A DNA stretch of 64,000 nt, taken from positions 1-64,000 of the forward strand of contig CABYFB010000002.1 of NCBI GenBank assembly GCA_902518165.1. Reading direction: 5' to 3'. Every line of letters starts with the position of its first letter. Positions within the stretch are counted from its first letter, which is position 1. A program made the translations under genes and the position numbers. Positions 21,168 to 30,862 of the stretch are shown piece after piece. This stretch comes from an uncultured Pelagibacteraceae bacterium (lineage in GTDB: Bacteria > Pseudomonadota > Alphaproteobacteria > Pelagibacterales > Pelagibacteraceae). The notes beneath the pieces are model-generated. The model searched no databases and was not told the origin of the DNA. It saw only the letters and a list, made by a program, of their open reading frames with translations.

Positions 21168-21668
21168 CTATCTATATAAAGAAGTTAATTCATTATTACC
21201 AGCAGCAACACATGGAGATTTAAAACAAGTACCAACTATCCATTCTGATCCTGGTTCTGCTAGAAAATTTGATGACATTATAAAAATAACACCCATTTCT
21301 ACTGACTGACCAGCTTTTCCTTCTGCTTTTATTCTGGGGTCAGGGTCTGTTTTAACTTTATTGTCATCTGAAAATGGATTTTCAATCTCAAGATTATCAT
21401 TTATATGATTAACAACCTTTTCAGCTATCCATTCAGCATTACATGGATCACCCCAAACTGTTATTTTCCCGTCATCATTATTTCCGCAATTATTAATTTC
21501 GCCATTAATAAAATCGACAACCTTTTTATGATTTTCTTTTACTAAATTTGCACGAGCTTCAACTTCAGGTCTTGTACTCGCTGTCCATATCAACATTCCT
21601 ACAACATAAACAGCCGATATAATGATAAGAAATTCTAACAATCCGAAATTTTTTAATTTTAAACTCAT
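21168..21668 (-). CDS. Hypothetical protein with N-terminal TM helix (pseudopilin-like appearance)
   Basis: MSLKLKNFGLLEFLIIISAVYVVGMLIW followed by a soluble domain with 4 Cys. Confidence 0.5.
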   Translation of the reverse strand: MSLKLKNFGLLEFLIIISAVYVVGMLIWTASTRPEVEARANLVKENHKKVVDFINGEINNCGNNDDGKITVWGDPCNAEWIAEKVVNHINDNLEIENPFSDDNKVKTDPDPRIKAEGKAGQSVEMGVIFIMSSNFLAEPGSEWIVGTCFKSPCVAAGNNELTSLYR

Positions 21669-22624
21669 GAAATTTTTACTATTTTTGACTTTTCCAATTT
21701 ATTGTCAAAAAAATCAATAATATTTTGGACTGTTTCAATACCCATTCTAGACAAACATTCTTCTGTAAATACTGCTGAATGAGGGCTTAAAAATGCTTTC
21801 TCATTTTTTAGCAATGGATTATCTAAAGATGGAGGCTCCTTTTCAAAAACATCAAGCCCTGCACCAAAAATTAAATCTTCGTTTAATGCCTTATTAAGAT
21901 CTTCCTCATTAATAATACCACCTCTTGCAGCATTAATTAAAATACAATTTTTTTTCATTTTTTTTATCATTTCATAATTGATTAAATGTTTTGTATTTTC
22001 GTTTAGAGGCATATGAATTGAAATTGCATCCATTTTATTTAAATTCTCATTTAAATCCTTAATTTTAGTACCACCAACTTTTTTAATTTCCTCTTCGCTG
22101 ACAAAAGGATCATAAACAAAAATATTCATTTCTAAACCCTTACATTTTTTAAGTAAACATTTTCCAATTCGACCAAAACCTGCAATTAAGATATTTTTAT
22201 TCCATAACTCAATTGTTTTAGGAAGCTTAGTTCTATCACTGAACTTTCCAGTTTTTACAGTCTCGTCGTACATATTATTTCTTTTTGCAATGCTGAATAG
22301 CATGAATAAAACATGTTCAGCCACAGCTTGAGCATTTGCTGTAGCTGTTATTGTTAATGTGATATTGTTTTGCTTGGTTGCTTTAAGATCTATATTGTCA
22401 TAGCCTACACCATGTCTAGATATCACTTTTAAATTCTTAGCTGAGTCTATAATTTCTTTTGACAATTTAGATGTTCTAATACTTATTCCATCACAGTCTT
22501 TTATTTTATCTTTCAAAAATTCTGTATCTGTATTGTCTACAACTTCAAATTCAAAATTTTTATTTCCTTTTAGTAAATCAATACCATGATTATGTATCGA
22601 TCCTATTATTAAGATTTTTTTCAT
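21665..22624 (-). CDS. D-isomer-specific 2-hydroxyacid dehydrogenase (phosphoglycerate dehydrogenase-like)
   Basis: RHGVGYDNIDL, GFGRIGKCLLKKCKGLEMNIFVYDP, AARGGIINEEDL, FLSPHSAVFTEE. Confidence 0.92.
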   Translation of the reverse strand: MKKILIIGSIHNHGIDLLKGNKNFEFEVVDNTDTEFLKDKIKDCDGISIRTSKLSKEIIDSAKNLKVISRHGVGYDNIDLKATKQNNITLTITATANAQAVAEHVLFMLFSIAKRNNMYDETVKTGKFSDRTKLPKTIELWNKNILIAGFGRIGKCLLKKCKGLEMNIFVYDPFVSEEEIKKVGGTKIKDLNENLNKMDAISIHMPLNENTKHLINYEMIKKMKKNCILINAARGGIINEEDLNKALNEDLIFGAGLDVFEKEPPSLDNPLLKNEKAFLSPHSAVFTEECLSRMGIETVQNIIDFFDNKLEKSKIVKIS

Positions 22625-22648
22625 ACGTAAATGTTTATACTTTATTTA

Positions 22649-23440
22649 TTAATAGGCTTTAGATAATTCTGATTTCACTGTGCCTTTTAAATTTTCAACT
22701 GTATTTTTCGCACCCGCACTTATAAATCTGGAGTCTGCTCCAACTGTTACAAATTGAAAACCTTTTTCAATCATTTTTTTTGCATAGTCAGTACTTCCGT
22801 TATGAATTCCAGCAAATATATTGTTTTTTTTTGCATGCTCTAATATTCTAAGTATTTCTGAATAAGCTTTAGTATCTTCACCTTTGTCAAAACCAGGCTT
22901 TTCTCCTATAGCCAAACTTAAATCAGCAGGCCCTATGTAGATACCATCAAGGCCTGGAGTGCTCATTATTTCATCAAGATTTTCTAAAGCTTCTTTAGTT
23001 TCAATCATAGCCATTTTTAATATTTCATCGTTTGCATGATCTGCGTAATCAGGTCCTCCGTATATTAATCCTCTTACAGGACCGAAACTTCTATATCCAT
23101 CTGGTGGATATTTACATGCTTGAACAAACCTTTCTGCTTCTTTTCGATTACTCACCATTGGACAAATGACTCCGTAACATCCAGCATCTAAAATTTTCAT
23201 AATTTGACCAGGTTCATTCCAATTAACTCTTGCCAAAGGTACGATTTCTGTTGCTGAAATAACTTGCATCATTGGCATTGCATTTGTGTAATCAACAAGC
23301 CCATGTTGCATATCAATTGTTAATGAGTCCCATCCTTGTTGAGCCATTGTTTCTGCTGAAACAGTGCTTGGAATTTGTAACCAACCATTGATTACAGCAT
23401 TGCCATTTTTAATTATTTCTTTGGCTTTATTTTTTCTCAT
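22649..23440 (-). CDS. HpcH/HpaI-type class II aldolase
   Basis: LTIDMQHGLVDY, ILDAGCYGVICPMV, YPPDGYRSFGPVRG, MIETKEALENLDEI, GIYIGPADLSLAIG. Confidence 0.93.
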   Translation of the reverse strand: MRKNKAKEIIKNGNAVINGWLQIPSTVSAETMAQQGWDSLTIDMQHGLVDYTNAMPMMQVISATEIVPLARVNWNEPGQIMKILDAGCYGVICPMVSNRKEAERFVQACKYPPDGYRSFGPVRGLIYGGPDYADHANDEILKMAMIETKEALENLDEIMSTPGLDGIYIGPADLSLAIGEKPGFDKGEDTKAYSEILRILEHAKKNNIFAGIHNGSTDYAKKMIEKGFQFVTVGADSRFISAGAKNTVENLKGTVKSELSKAY

Positions 23441-23444
23441 TTAC

Positions 23445-24887
23445 TCAGGTTTTGAGACCCATATGGGTATACTTTATATTAAGATAATCTTTTATAGCCA
23501 TAGATCCACCTTCACGACCATAGCCGGTTTGTTTAATTCCACCGAATGGAGCTTCTGCAACTGCAACAGCTGCTGTATTTACTGCAACACAACCGGTTTC
23601 CATCATCTCTGATGCTCTATTAGCTTTGTCCATTGAGTTTGTATATAAATAGCTACAAAGTCCAAGGTCATTATTATTTGCTCTCTCTACTACTTCGTCA
23701 AAATCCTTGAAAGTTAAAACGGGCACTAAGGGACCAAAAGGTTCTTCTTTCATAATTGTAAAATTGTCCTGCACTTCATCAAATACAGTTGGTTCAAAAT
23801 AATAACCTTTATTAAATCCGGAAGGTCTACCCCCACCTAAAACAACTTTTGCGCCTTCACTCTTTGTCGTTTCGACTAATTTTTCAATCTCCTCCAAACG
23901 TTTGGCTGTTGTTAATGGTCCTAAGTCAGTACCATCATCCATACCATTTCCAATTTTTAATTTTTTTACTCTATCTACAAAAGCATTTACAAATTCTTTT
24001 TTTCTTGTTTCTTGAATGTAAAACCTATTTGGAGATATGCAAACTTGACCATTGTTACGAAATTTTGCTGTTATTGCCATATCTGCAACTTTATTTATGT
24101 CAACATCGTCAAATACTATAAATGGAGAATGGCCACTTAATTCCATTGTAACTCTTTGAACTTTATCTGCAGCTTTTTTAAGTATTAATTTTCCAACTCG
24201 TGTTGAGCCGGTTATGGAAACTTTTTTTATTATATCAGAATCAAGTAATTCATTTGATATTTCAGCTGGGTCTCCAGACAATAAATTCACTACTCCATCA
24301 GGAACTCCAGCATCTTTACAAATATTTACAAGCTCCATAACTGCTCCAGGTGTAATTACATCTGGTTTACAAATAACTGAACAACCAGCAGCAAGTGCAG
24401 TTGAAATTTTTCTAGATGCTAAAACTATAGGAAAATTCCATGGTACAAGTGCTGCCACAACCCCTACTGGCTGATAGTAAACATGAACTCTTGTTTCTGG
24501 AAATCTACTTTGTAATGTTTCACCGTAAATTCTCTTAGTTTCTTCCGCATTCCATTCAAATATATCTGCTCCGCCACTAACTTCTCCAATTGCTTCTTTA
24601 AGAGGTTTTCCAACTTCAAGTGTAAGCCATTTAGCCAATACTTCTTTTCTTTCACGCATCAAATCTGCAATTTTTCTTATTACATAAGATCTCTCCCATG
24701 GAGTAGTATTTTTCCATGTTTCGAGTCCTTTCTCTGCTGATTTTAATGCTTTTTGAACATCAACAGATGATGCTTTTGATGCTTCTCCTAAAACTTCTTC
24801 TGTTGCTGGATTGATAACTTTATAAGTTTCTTTTTTTTCTGCTTGTTGCCACTGACCATCAATGAATTGACCAAAATTGCTATACAT
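23445..24887 (-). CDS. NAD(P)-dependent aldehyde dehydrogenase (succinate-semialdehyde-dehydrogenase-like)
   Basis: VPWNFPIVLASRKISTALAAGCSVICKP, VSITGSTRVGKLI, MELSGHSPFIVFDD, NNGQVCISPNRFY. Confidence 0.95.
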   Translation of the reverse strand: MYSNFGQFIDGQWQQAEKKETYKVINPATEEVLGEASKASSVDVQKALKSAEKGLETWKNTTPWERSYVIRKIADLMRERKEVLAKWLTLEVGKPLKEAIGEVSGGADIFEWNAEETKRIYGETLQSRFPETRVHVYYQPVGVVAALVPWNFPIVLASRKISTALAAGCSVICKPDVITPGAVMELVNICKDAGVPDGVVNLLSGDPAEISNELLDSDIIKKVSITGSTRVGKLILKKAADKVQRVTMELSGHSPFIVFDDVDINKVADMAITAKFRNNGQVCISPNRFYIQETRKKEFVNAFVDRVKKLKIGNGMDDGTDLGPLTTAKRLEEIEKLVETTKSEGAKVVLGGGRPSGFNKGYYFEPTVFDEVQDNFTIMKEEPFGPLVPVLTFKDFDEVVERANNNDLGLCSYLYTNSMDKANRASEMMETGCVAVNTAAVAVAEAPFGGIKQTGYGREGGSMAIKDYLNIKYTHMGLKT

Positions 24888-24939
24888 ATTTTTTAAATTG
24901 TGTTTAATTGTTAAAAGTTAAAGATTTATATATAGAATA

Positions 24940-26784
24940 ATGAAAAAAATAAAGCTCACTTGTGCACATGCAATAATAAAACATCTTATTGCTCAAAAAA
25001 TTTCAATAGATGGTAAAAAAGAGCAGTTATTTGCTGGAGCTTTTGGTATTTTTGGACATGGCAATGTCGCTTGTTTAGGACAAGCTCTACAAGAAAATCA
25101 AGATAAATTACCAACTTATAGAGGGCATCATGAGCAAAATATGGCTCTGACGGGAATAGCATATGCTAGAGCTAAAAGAAGAAAACAATTTTTTGTAGCA
25201 ACTAGTTCAGTTGGGCCAGGATCTACAAATATGGTTACAGCCTCGGCTGTTGCTATGAGCAATAGACTACCAATTTTATTTTTACCCGGAGATACATATG
25301 CAAATAGAATGCCTGACCCGGTTCTTCAACAAGTTGAACATTTTAATAATCCTGGCATTACTCAGAATGATGCTTTCAAACCAGTAACAAAATATTTTGA
25401 TAGAATTACAAGACCAGAACAAATCTTACAAACATTACCTCAAGCAATCCAAACAATGTTAGATCCAGCAGATTGCGGACCAGCTTGCTTATCATTATCA
25501 CAAGATGTCCAAGGTGAAACATATGAATATCCTGAGGAATTTTTTAAAGAGAGAGTTCATAATATTAGACGACCAAGACCTGATGATTTTCAAATAAAAC
25601 AAGCAGCTGAGCAAATTAAAAAATCTAAAAATCCTTTATTGATTTCTGGTGGAGGGGTTTTCTACTCTGATGCAATGGAAGATCTAAGTAATTTTGCAAT
25701 TAAACACAATATACCAGTTACACAAACAGTTATGGGTTACTCTACTATGAAGAGAGATCACTCTCATTTTTTAGGTCCAATAGGTGGTCTTGGTGGCAAA
25801 GCAGCAAATAATTTAGCAAAACAAACTGACCTAGCTATTGCTGTTGGAACAAAGTTAGCTGATTTCACAACTGGTTCGTGGGCAAATTTTGAGAACCCAG
25901 ACTTTTCACTTGTTAGTGTTAATGTCTCTAGATTTGATGCTAGCAAACATTTGGCGCAATCAGTAATAGGTGATGCAAAAGTAAGCTTACAAGAGCTATC
26001 AAATGCTTTGGGAGATTGGAAAGCACCTGATGAATGGCATAAAAAATCAAGAGATGAATTAAAAAATTGGAATGATTATGTAGATAAAGAAAGTGGACCA
26101 ACTAATCAAGAACTACCTAGTTATGCTCATGCTGTAGGAGCAATATATCGTAATTCAGATCCAACAGACATTGCTGTTACTGCTGCAGGAGGATTAGTTG
26201 GAGAAGTTGTACAAATTTGGAGACCAAAAGAATTAAATACACATGAAACCGAATGGGGTTTTAGCTGTATGAGTTATGAAATTTCTGGTGCATTAGGAGT
26301 AAAAATGGCCAACCCAGATAAAGAAGTAATAGCTTTTGTAGGAGATGGATCTTATTTACTTTTTAATTCAGATATTTATTCATCAGTTATAACAAATAAT
26401 AAATTAATAATAGTTTTATGTGACAATGGAGGCCATGCCGTTATTAATAGGCTACAATTATTTAAAGGTGGGAAAGAATTTAATTGTCTATTTAATAGTT
26501 CAAAGGCTCCAAATCTTGTACCTGTTAATTTTGCTAAACATGCAGAGAGTATGGGTGCAAAATCTGAGGAGGTATCATCTATTTCTGAATTAGAAGAAGC
26601 ATTTAAAAGAGCTAAAAAATCTGATGTGACTTACTTAATTTCAATAAAAACTCATTCTTATGAGTGGCTAGAAGGTTCTGCTTACTGGGAAAGTCCTACT
26701 TTAGAAATGCCATCAACAAAAGAAAATGAAGAGGCATTAAAACTTCATAAAGAAGGAAAATCAAAGCAAAGACAAGGTGTCTAA
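24940..26784 (+). CDS. iolD: 3D-(3,5/4)-trihydroxycyclohexane-1,2-dione hydrolase-like, ThDP-dependent
   Basis: GIFGHGNVACLGQALQ, YRGHHEQNMALTGIAYA, ATSSVGPGSTNMVTA, LSLSQDVQGETYEYP, FVGDGSYLLFNSDIYSSV. Confidence 0.94.
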   Translation: MKKIKLTCAHAIIKHLIAQKISIDGKKEQLFAGAFGIFGHGNVACLGQALQENQDKLPTYRGHHEQNMALTGIAYARAKRRKQFFVATSSVGPGSTNMVTASAVAMSNRLPILFLPGDTYANRMPDPVLQQVEHFNNPGITQNDAFKPVTKYFDRITRPEQILQTLPQAIQTMLDPADCGPACLSLSQDVQGETYEYPEEFFKERVHNIRRPRPDDFQIKQAAEQIKKSKNPLLISGGGVFYSDAMEDLSNFAIKHNIPVTQTVMGYSTMKRDHSHFLGPIGGLGGKAANNLAKQTDLAIAVGTKLADFTTGSWANFENPDFSLVSVNVSRFDASKHLAQSVIGDAKVSLQELSNALGDWKAPDEWHKKSRDELKNWNDYVDKESGPTNQELPSYAHAVGAIYRNSDPTDIAVTAAGGLVGEVVQIWRPKELNTHETEWGFSCMSYEISGALGVKMANPDKEVIAFVGDGSYLLFNSDIYSSVITNNKLIIVLCDNGGHAVINRLQLFKGGKEFNCLFNSSKAPNLVPVNFAKHAESMGAKSEEVSSISELEEAFKRAKKSDVTYLISIKTHSYEWLEGSAYWESPTLEMPSTKENEEALKLHKEGKSKQRQGV

Positions 26785-26789
26785 AATTC

Positions 26790-27944
26790 ATGAATAAAGT
26801 TTTTAAGGTTGGTCTCATAGGATGTGGCCATATCGCAGAAACATATTTTAGGGGACACCAATATTTTAATAATTTCAAAATCGTTGCTTGTGCAGATATT
26901 AATCAAAAAGCAGCTGAAAAATGTGCGAAATTATACAACATCAAATCAATGACTGTTAATGAAATACTAAAAGATAAAGATATTGAGGTAATTTTAAATT
27001 TAACAATTCCTCAATCACATTATTCTGTATCAAAAAAAGTATTAAATGCAGGTAAGCATGTTTATTCAGAAAAACCATTAGCAACATACTTTCAAAAAGG
27101 AAAAGAGCTAGTGGCTTTGGCAAAACAAAAAAAATTATACATTGGTAATGCGCCAGATACTTTTCTTGGAGGAGGTGGACAAAAAGCAAAGGAATTAATT
27201 GACTCTGATTTGATTGGACAAATCAAACTTGGAAATGCAATCTTTGCATTTCCTGGTGTTGAAAACTTTCATCCAAAACCAGAGTCTTGGTATAAAAAAG
27301 AGGGAGGACCAGTAATAGATATGGGTCCTTATTTTTTTACAACGCTTGTTAATCTTTTAGGGCCAGCAAAACAGGTGCAAGGAAGAACATTAACGGCGTT
27401 TAAAAGAAGAAATTATAGAGCGGGTCCGAATAAAGGAAAAACATTTAAGGTTGAAACACCAACTACTTATCTAGCAACAATTCAATTTCATAATGAAGCA
27501 ATTATTCAAGTCACTCTATCCTTTGATGTTATTAATCATCAAAGAAATCATATGGAACTTTATGGAACTAAAGGATCAATTATCGTTCCTGATCCGAATA
27601 TGTTTGGTGGATCTGTTTATATTTCTGTTACAGAGGGTGGTCGTTGGGGTGAACATAAAACTGACAAAATGCACTTAGGAAAAATAAATATTACATCTGC
27701 AAGTGGTAGATCTAATGAGTCACCTACAAATGCAAACTATAGAAGTGTTGGAATGTCTGAGATGTTATATTCAATCGAAAAAAAGAAAAAACATCGATGT
27801 TCTGGAGAGCTATCTCTTCATGTTTTAGATATAATTGAGTCTACTATGAAAGCTGCAACAACTGGAGTACCTCAAAAAATAAAAACTAAGTGTGAAAAGC
27901 CAAAAAGATTTACAGAAGAAGAAGTAAAAAAAATTCTCTTATAG
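26790..27944 (+). CDS. Gfo/Idh/MocA family oxidoreductase
   Basis: GLIGCGHIAETYFRGHQYF, YSEKPLATYFQKG, GGPVIDMGPYFFTTLVNLLGP. Confidence 0.92.
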   Translation: MNKVFKVGLIGCGHIAETYFRGHQYFNNFKIVACADINQKAAEKCAKLYNIKSMTVNEILKDKDIEVILNLTIPQSHYSVSKKVLNAGKHVYSEKPLATYFQKGKELVALAKQKKLYIGNAPDTFLGGGGQKAKELIDSDLIGQIKLGNAIFAFPGVENFHPKPESWYKKEGGPVIDMGPYFFTTLVNLLGPAKQVQGRTLTAFKRRNYRAGPNKGKTFKVETPTTYLATIQFHNEAIIQVTLSFDVINHQRNHMELYGTKGSIIVPDPNMFGGSVYISVTEGGRWGEHKTDKMHLGKINITSASGRSNESPTNANYRSVGMSEMLYSIEKKKKHRCSGELSLHVLDIIESTMKAATTGVPQKIKTKCEKPKRFTEEEVKKILL

Positions 27945-27947
27945 ATC

Positions 27948-28967
27948 ATGAAAGATATTGCAATTGTTGATCCGTATCCAAGAACTATGGAGCTTATTTT
28001 TTCAAAACCAAAATTAAATGAATTAAAAAATAAATTTAAGCTTATTTTCGCACCAAAAACAAATAAACAAAAATTTTATATTAATAATATTCATAAAGCG
28101 AAATTTATAATTGGACAGCCTGATCTTCCTAAATTTTTATTAATGAAAGCAAAAAAATTGAAAGCAGTAATAAATGTCGAAAGTAACTTTCTAGATAATA
28201 TGGATTATAATTATTGCTTTGATAAAGGTATTCATGTTATTGCAACTTCACCCGTTTTCTCGAAACCAGTCGCAGAAATTGCGCTTGGATTTACACTCTC
28301 TCTTCTTAGAAATATTCATGGAGCAAATCAGGATTTCATTAATAAAAAGGAAAAGTATGGATTAGATGGAAATCTTAAGGCTTCATTGTTATCAGACAAA
28401 AAAATTGGATTATTGGGATTTGGAGAACTAGGGAAAGCTTTGGTTCCATTATTGAAACCATTTTCGAGTAAAATAAATATCTATGATCCTTGGATACCAA
28501 ACAAAAAAATTATTAATCAAGGATTTAAACCAATTACTTTAAAAAAAATGTTTAAAGAATGTGAAGTTATTTATGTGCTTGCTGCAATTACTACAAAAAA
28601 CAAAGGACTGATTAATAAAAAATTTTTCAATCTTATGAAATCAAACTCACTTTTTATACTAATGAGTAGAGCTGCAGTTGTTAACTTTAAAGATTTAAAA
28701 AATAGGCTTAAAAAAGGTGACATTTATGCAGCGCTTGATGTTTTTCCGGAGGAACCAGTTAAAAAAAATGACCCAATAAGAAAATTAAAAAATGTTTTAT
28801 TTTCTGCACATAGAGCGGGTGCTTTAGATGAGGCATTTAAAGAAATGGGCAATATTGTTTTTGAAGATATGAAATTAATTTCAAAAAATCTTAATCCAAG
28901 ATTTTGTAAAAAAGCTCTAAGAAAAACTGTTCATCTTTTAAGGTCAAAACCTGTTGCAATTAATTAA
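27948..28967 (+). CDS. D-isomer-specific 2-hydroxyacid dehydrogenase
   Basis: KIGLLGFGELGKALVPLLKPF, LMSRAAVVNFKDL, ALDVFPEEPVKKNDPIRKLKNVLFSAHRAGA. Confidence 0.9.
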   Translation: MKDIAIVDPYPRTMELIFSKPKLNELKNKFKLIFAPKTNKQKFYINNIHKAKFIIGQPDLPKFLLMKAKKLKAVINVESNFLDNMDYNYCFDKGIHVIATSPVFSKPVAEIALGFTLSLLRNIHGANQDFINKKEKYGLDGNLKASLLSDKKIGLLGFGELGKALVPLLKPFSSKINIYDPWIPNKKIINQGFKPITLKKMFKECEVIYVLAAITTKNKGLINKKFFNLMKSNSLFILMSRAAVVNFKDLKNRLKKGDIYAALDVFPEEPVKKNDPIRKLKNVLFSAHRAGALDEAFKEMGNIVFEDMKLISKNLNPRFCKKALRKTVHLLRSKPVAIN

Positions 28968-28989
28968 TTTTTTTTTTAATTTAAATTAA

Positions 28990-29739
28990 ATGACTTCAAC
29001 AAATAAATTGCTCTTAGAGGCTAAAGGTATCACAAAGTATTTTGGAACAATAACTGCTTTAGAAAATGTAAATTTAAAAGTGCACGAAGGTGAATGTTTA
29101 GGTGTAGTGGGAGATAATGGTGCAGGCAAATCTACACTAATGAAAGTTTTATCTGGTTTGTACAAACCAAGTGCAGGTGCTTTATTTTTTGAGGGCAAAG
29201 AACATGTGTTAGATAGCCCAAAAGACTCTCAAAATTTAGGTTTAGAAATGGTTTATCAAGATCTTGCATTGGCAGGCAACTTGCCAATTGGAGAAAATAT
29301 ATTCTTAGGAAGAGAGCCTACAAAAAATATTGGCTTCTTAAAATTTTTAGATTTTAAAAAAATTAAAGAAATGACGAGCGCACACTTAGAGAAACTAAAA
29401 ATAAACGTTAAAAGTGCTGATCAGAAAGTAGAGGAATTATCTGGAGGACAAAGACAAGCAGTTGCAATAGCTAGGTCAACAGCATTTAATGCCAAAGTTG
29501 TTATAATGGATGAACCAACTGCTGCTTTAGCAATAAAAGAAGTTGGAAAAGTATTAGATTTAATTAATAAATTAAAAAGTACTGGCGTAGGTGTTATAGT
29601 AATAAGCCATAGAATGGATGATATTTTTACTGTTTGTGACAGAGTAATGGCACTTTTTCAAGGAACAAACTTTGCTGAGTCTCAATTAGATAAAACTTCA
29701 AGAGATGAAGTCATTGGTTGGATTATGGGAAAAAAATAA
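28990..29739 (+). CDS. Sugar ABC transporter ATP-binding protein (single-domain, CUT2 type)
   Basis: [49 protein letters not shown]. Confidence 0.94.
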   Translation: MTSTNKLLLEAKGITKYFGTITALENVNLKVHEGECLGVVGDNGAGKSTLMKVLSGLYKPSAGALFFEGKEHVLDSPKDSQNLGLEMVYQDLALAGNLPIGENIFLGREPTKNIGFLKFLDFKKIKEMTSAHLEKLKINVKSADQKVEELSGGQRQAVAIARSTAFNAKVVIMDEPTAALAIKEVGKVLDLINKLKSTGVGVIVISHRMDDIFTVCDRVMALFQGTNFAESQLDKTSRDEVIGWIMGKK

Positions 29740-29741
29740 AT

Positions 29742-30755
29742 ATGGAAGATAAAGAAAAAAAACAAGATAGCTTATACGTAAAACTTATTCCATATTTTGA
29801 AAAATATGGGATTTTACTATTATTAGTTATCATGATCTTGGTAATGCATATTTTGCAACCAGATGTCTTTTTGTCTTGGAGAAATGTAACAAACGTATTT
29901 AAACAAATATCTTGGCAATCAATGTTAGCTTTAGGAGTTTTCATGGTGATTGTGACCGCAGGTATAGATCTATCGGTTGGCTCAATAATGATGCTATCGT
30001 TGATGATTTTAGCAATAGTAGCTAAAGCTGGAGCTCCGTGGTTTATAGTTGTTCTAGTACCTTTATTTGCTGGATTTTTATGTGGGTTGATAAATGGTTT
30101 GGGGATAACACTTTTAAGAATGCCTCATCCTTTTATAATGACTTTAGGAACTCTTTATATTTTTAGAGGAACAGGAAACCTAATATCAGGCGGAACACCT
30201 ATAAGTGGATTTACCGATGAAGTTAGGTACTTGGGTCATGGTAGAATAGATCTAACCTGGTTAGGATTAGAGAAATCTCAATATCTCCCCGTAAGCTTAG
30301 TTTTAATCGCTGTTGTATATTTTGTTTTTTGGGTTTTCTTGAATCATAGTCGAACAGGAAAGTGGATTTATGCAATTGGTGGCAACCCAAGCGCAGCAAG
30401 AGCTTCAGGAATTAATGTTAATAAAATTTTAATAATTGTTTATTCACTTTGTGGATTTTTATCAGGTATTGGAGCATTAATTTTAGCAGGAAGAACAGAC
30501 TCTGGTTATCCTAATGCAGGATTACAATCTGAATTGGATGCTATCGCAGCATGTATAATTGGTGGAGCTAGTTTCTTTGGTGGTAGAGGAACTGTTCTTG
30601 GAGTTTTTGCCGGAGTAATGATTATGGGAATTTTAAGAAATGGACTTAATTTGATGGATGTAAGTTCTTTCTGGCAACAAGTATTGATTGGCTCAATCAT
30701 CGTATTAGCGGTTTACGTGGATGTTTTAAGAAGAGATTTTGGCACGAGAAAATAA
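29742..30755 (+). CDS. Sugar ABC transporter permease (CUT2 / RbsC-like)
   Basis: TAGIDLSVGSIMMLSL, PHPFIMTLGTLYIFRG, AIAACIIGGASFFGGRGTVLG; ATG at 29742 preferred to upstream TTG 29718. Confidence 0.94.
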   Translation: MEDKEKKQDSLYVKLIPYFEKYGILLLLVIMILVMHILQPDVFLSWRNVTNVFKQISWQSMLALGVFMVIVTAGIDLSVGSIMMLSLMILAIVAKAGAPWFIVVLVPLFAGFLCGLINGLGITLLRMPHPFIMTLGTLYIFRGTGNLISGGTPISGFTDEVRYLGHGRIDLTWLGLEKSQYLPVSLVLIAVVYFVFWVFLNHSRTGKWIYAIGGNPSAARASGINVNKILIIVYSLCGFLSGIGALILAGRTDSGYPNAGLQSELDAIAACIIGGASFFGGRGTVLGVFAGVMIMGILRNGLNLMDVSSFWQQVLIGSIIVLAVYVDVLRRDFGTRK

Positions 30756-30862
30756 ACACGTCAAAGTTGAATAGATGCTGTCATAAGAGACCCTGTAAAC
30801 AGTTGAATTTTTTTTAAAAATTTTATTAAATTAAACTTTAATAATTATTAAAGGGGAAATTT

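Noticed and set aside
30756-30862. Intergenic region before the right-hand SBP with possible CTGTAAACAG hairpin followed by a T-run; riboswitch considered
   Set aside because: The stem is only about 4 bp and no known riboswitch consensus could be recognised; probably plain 5' UTR or a weak attenuator.
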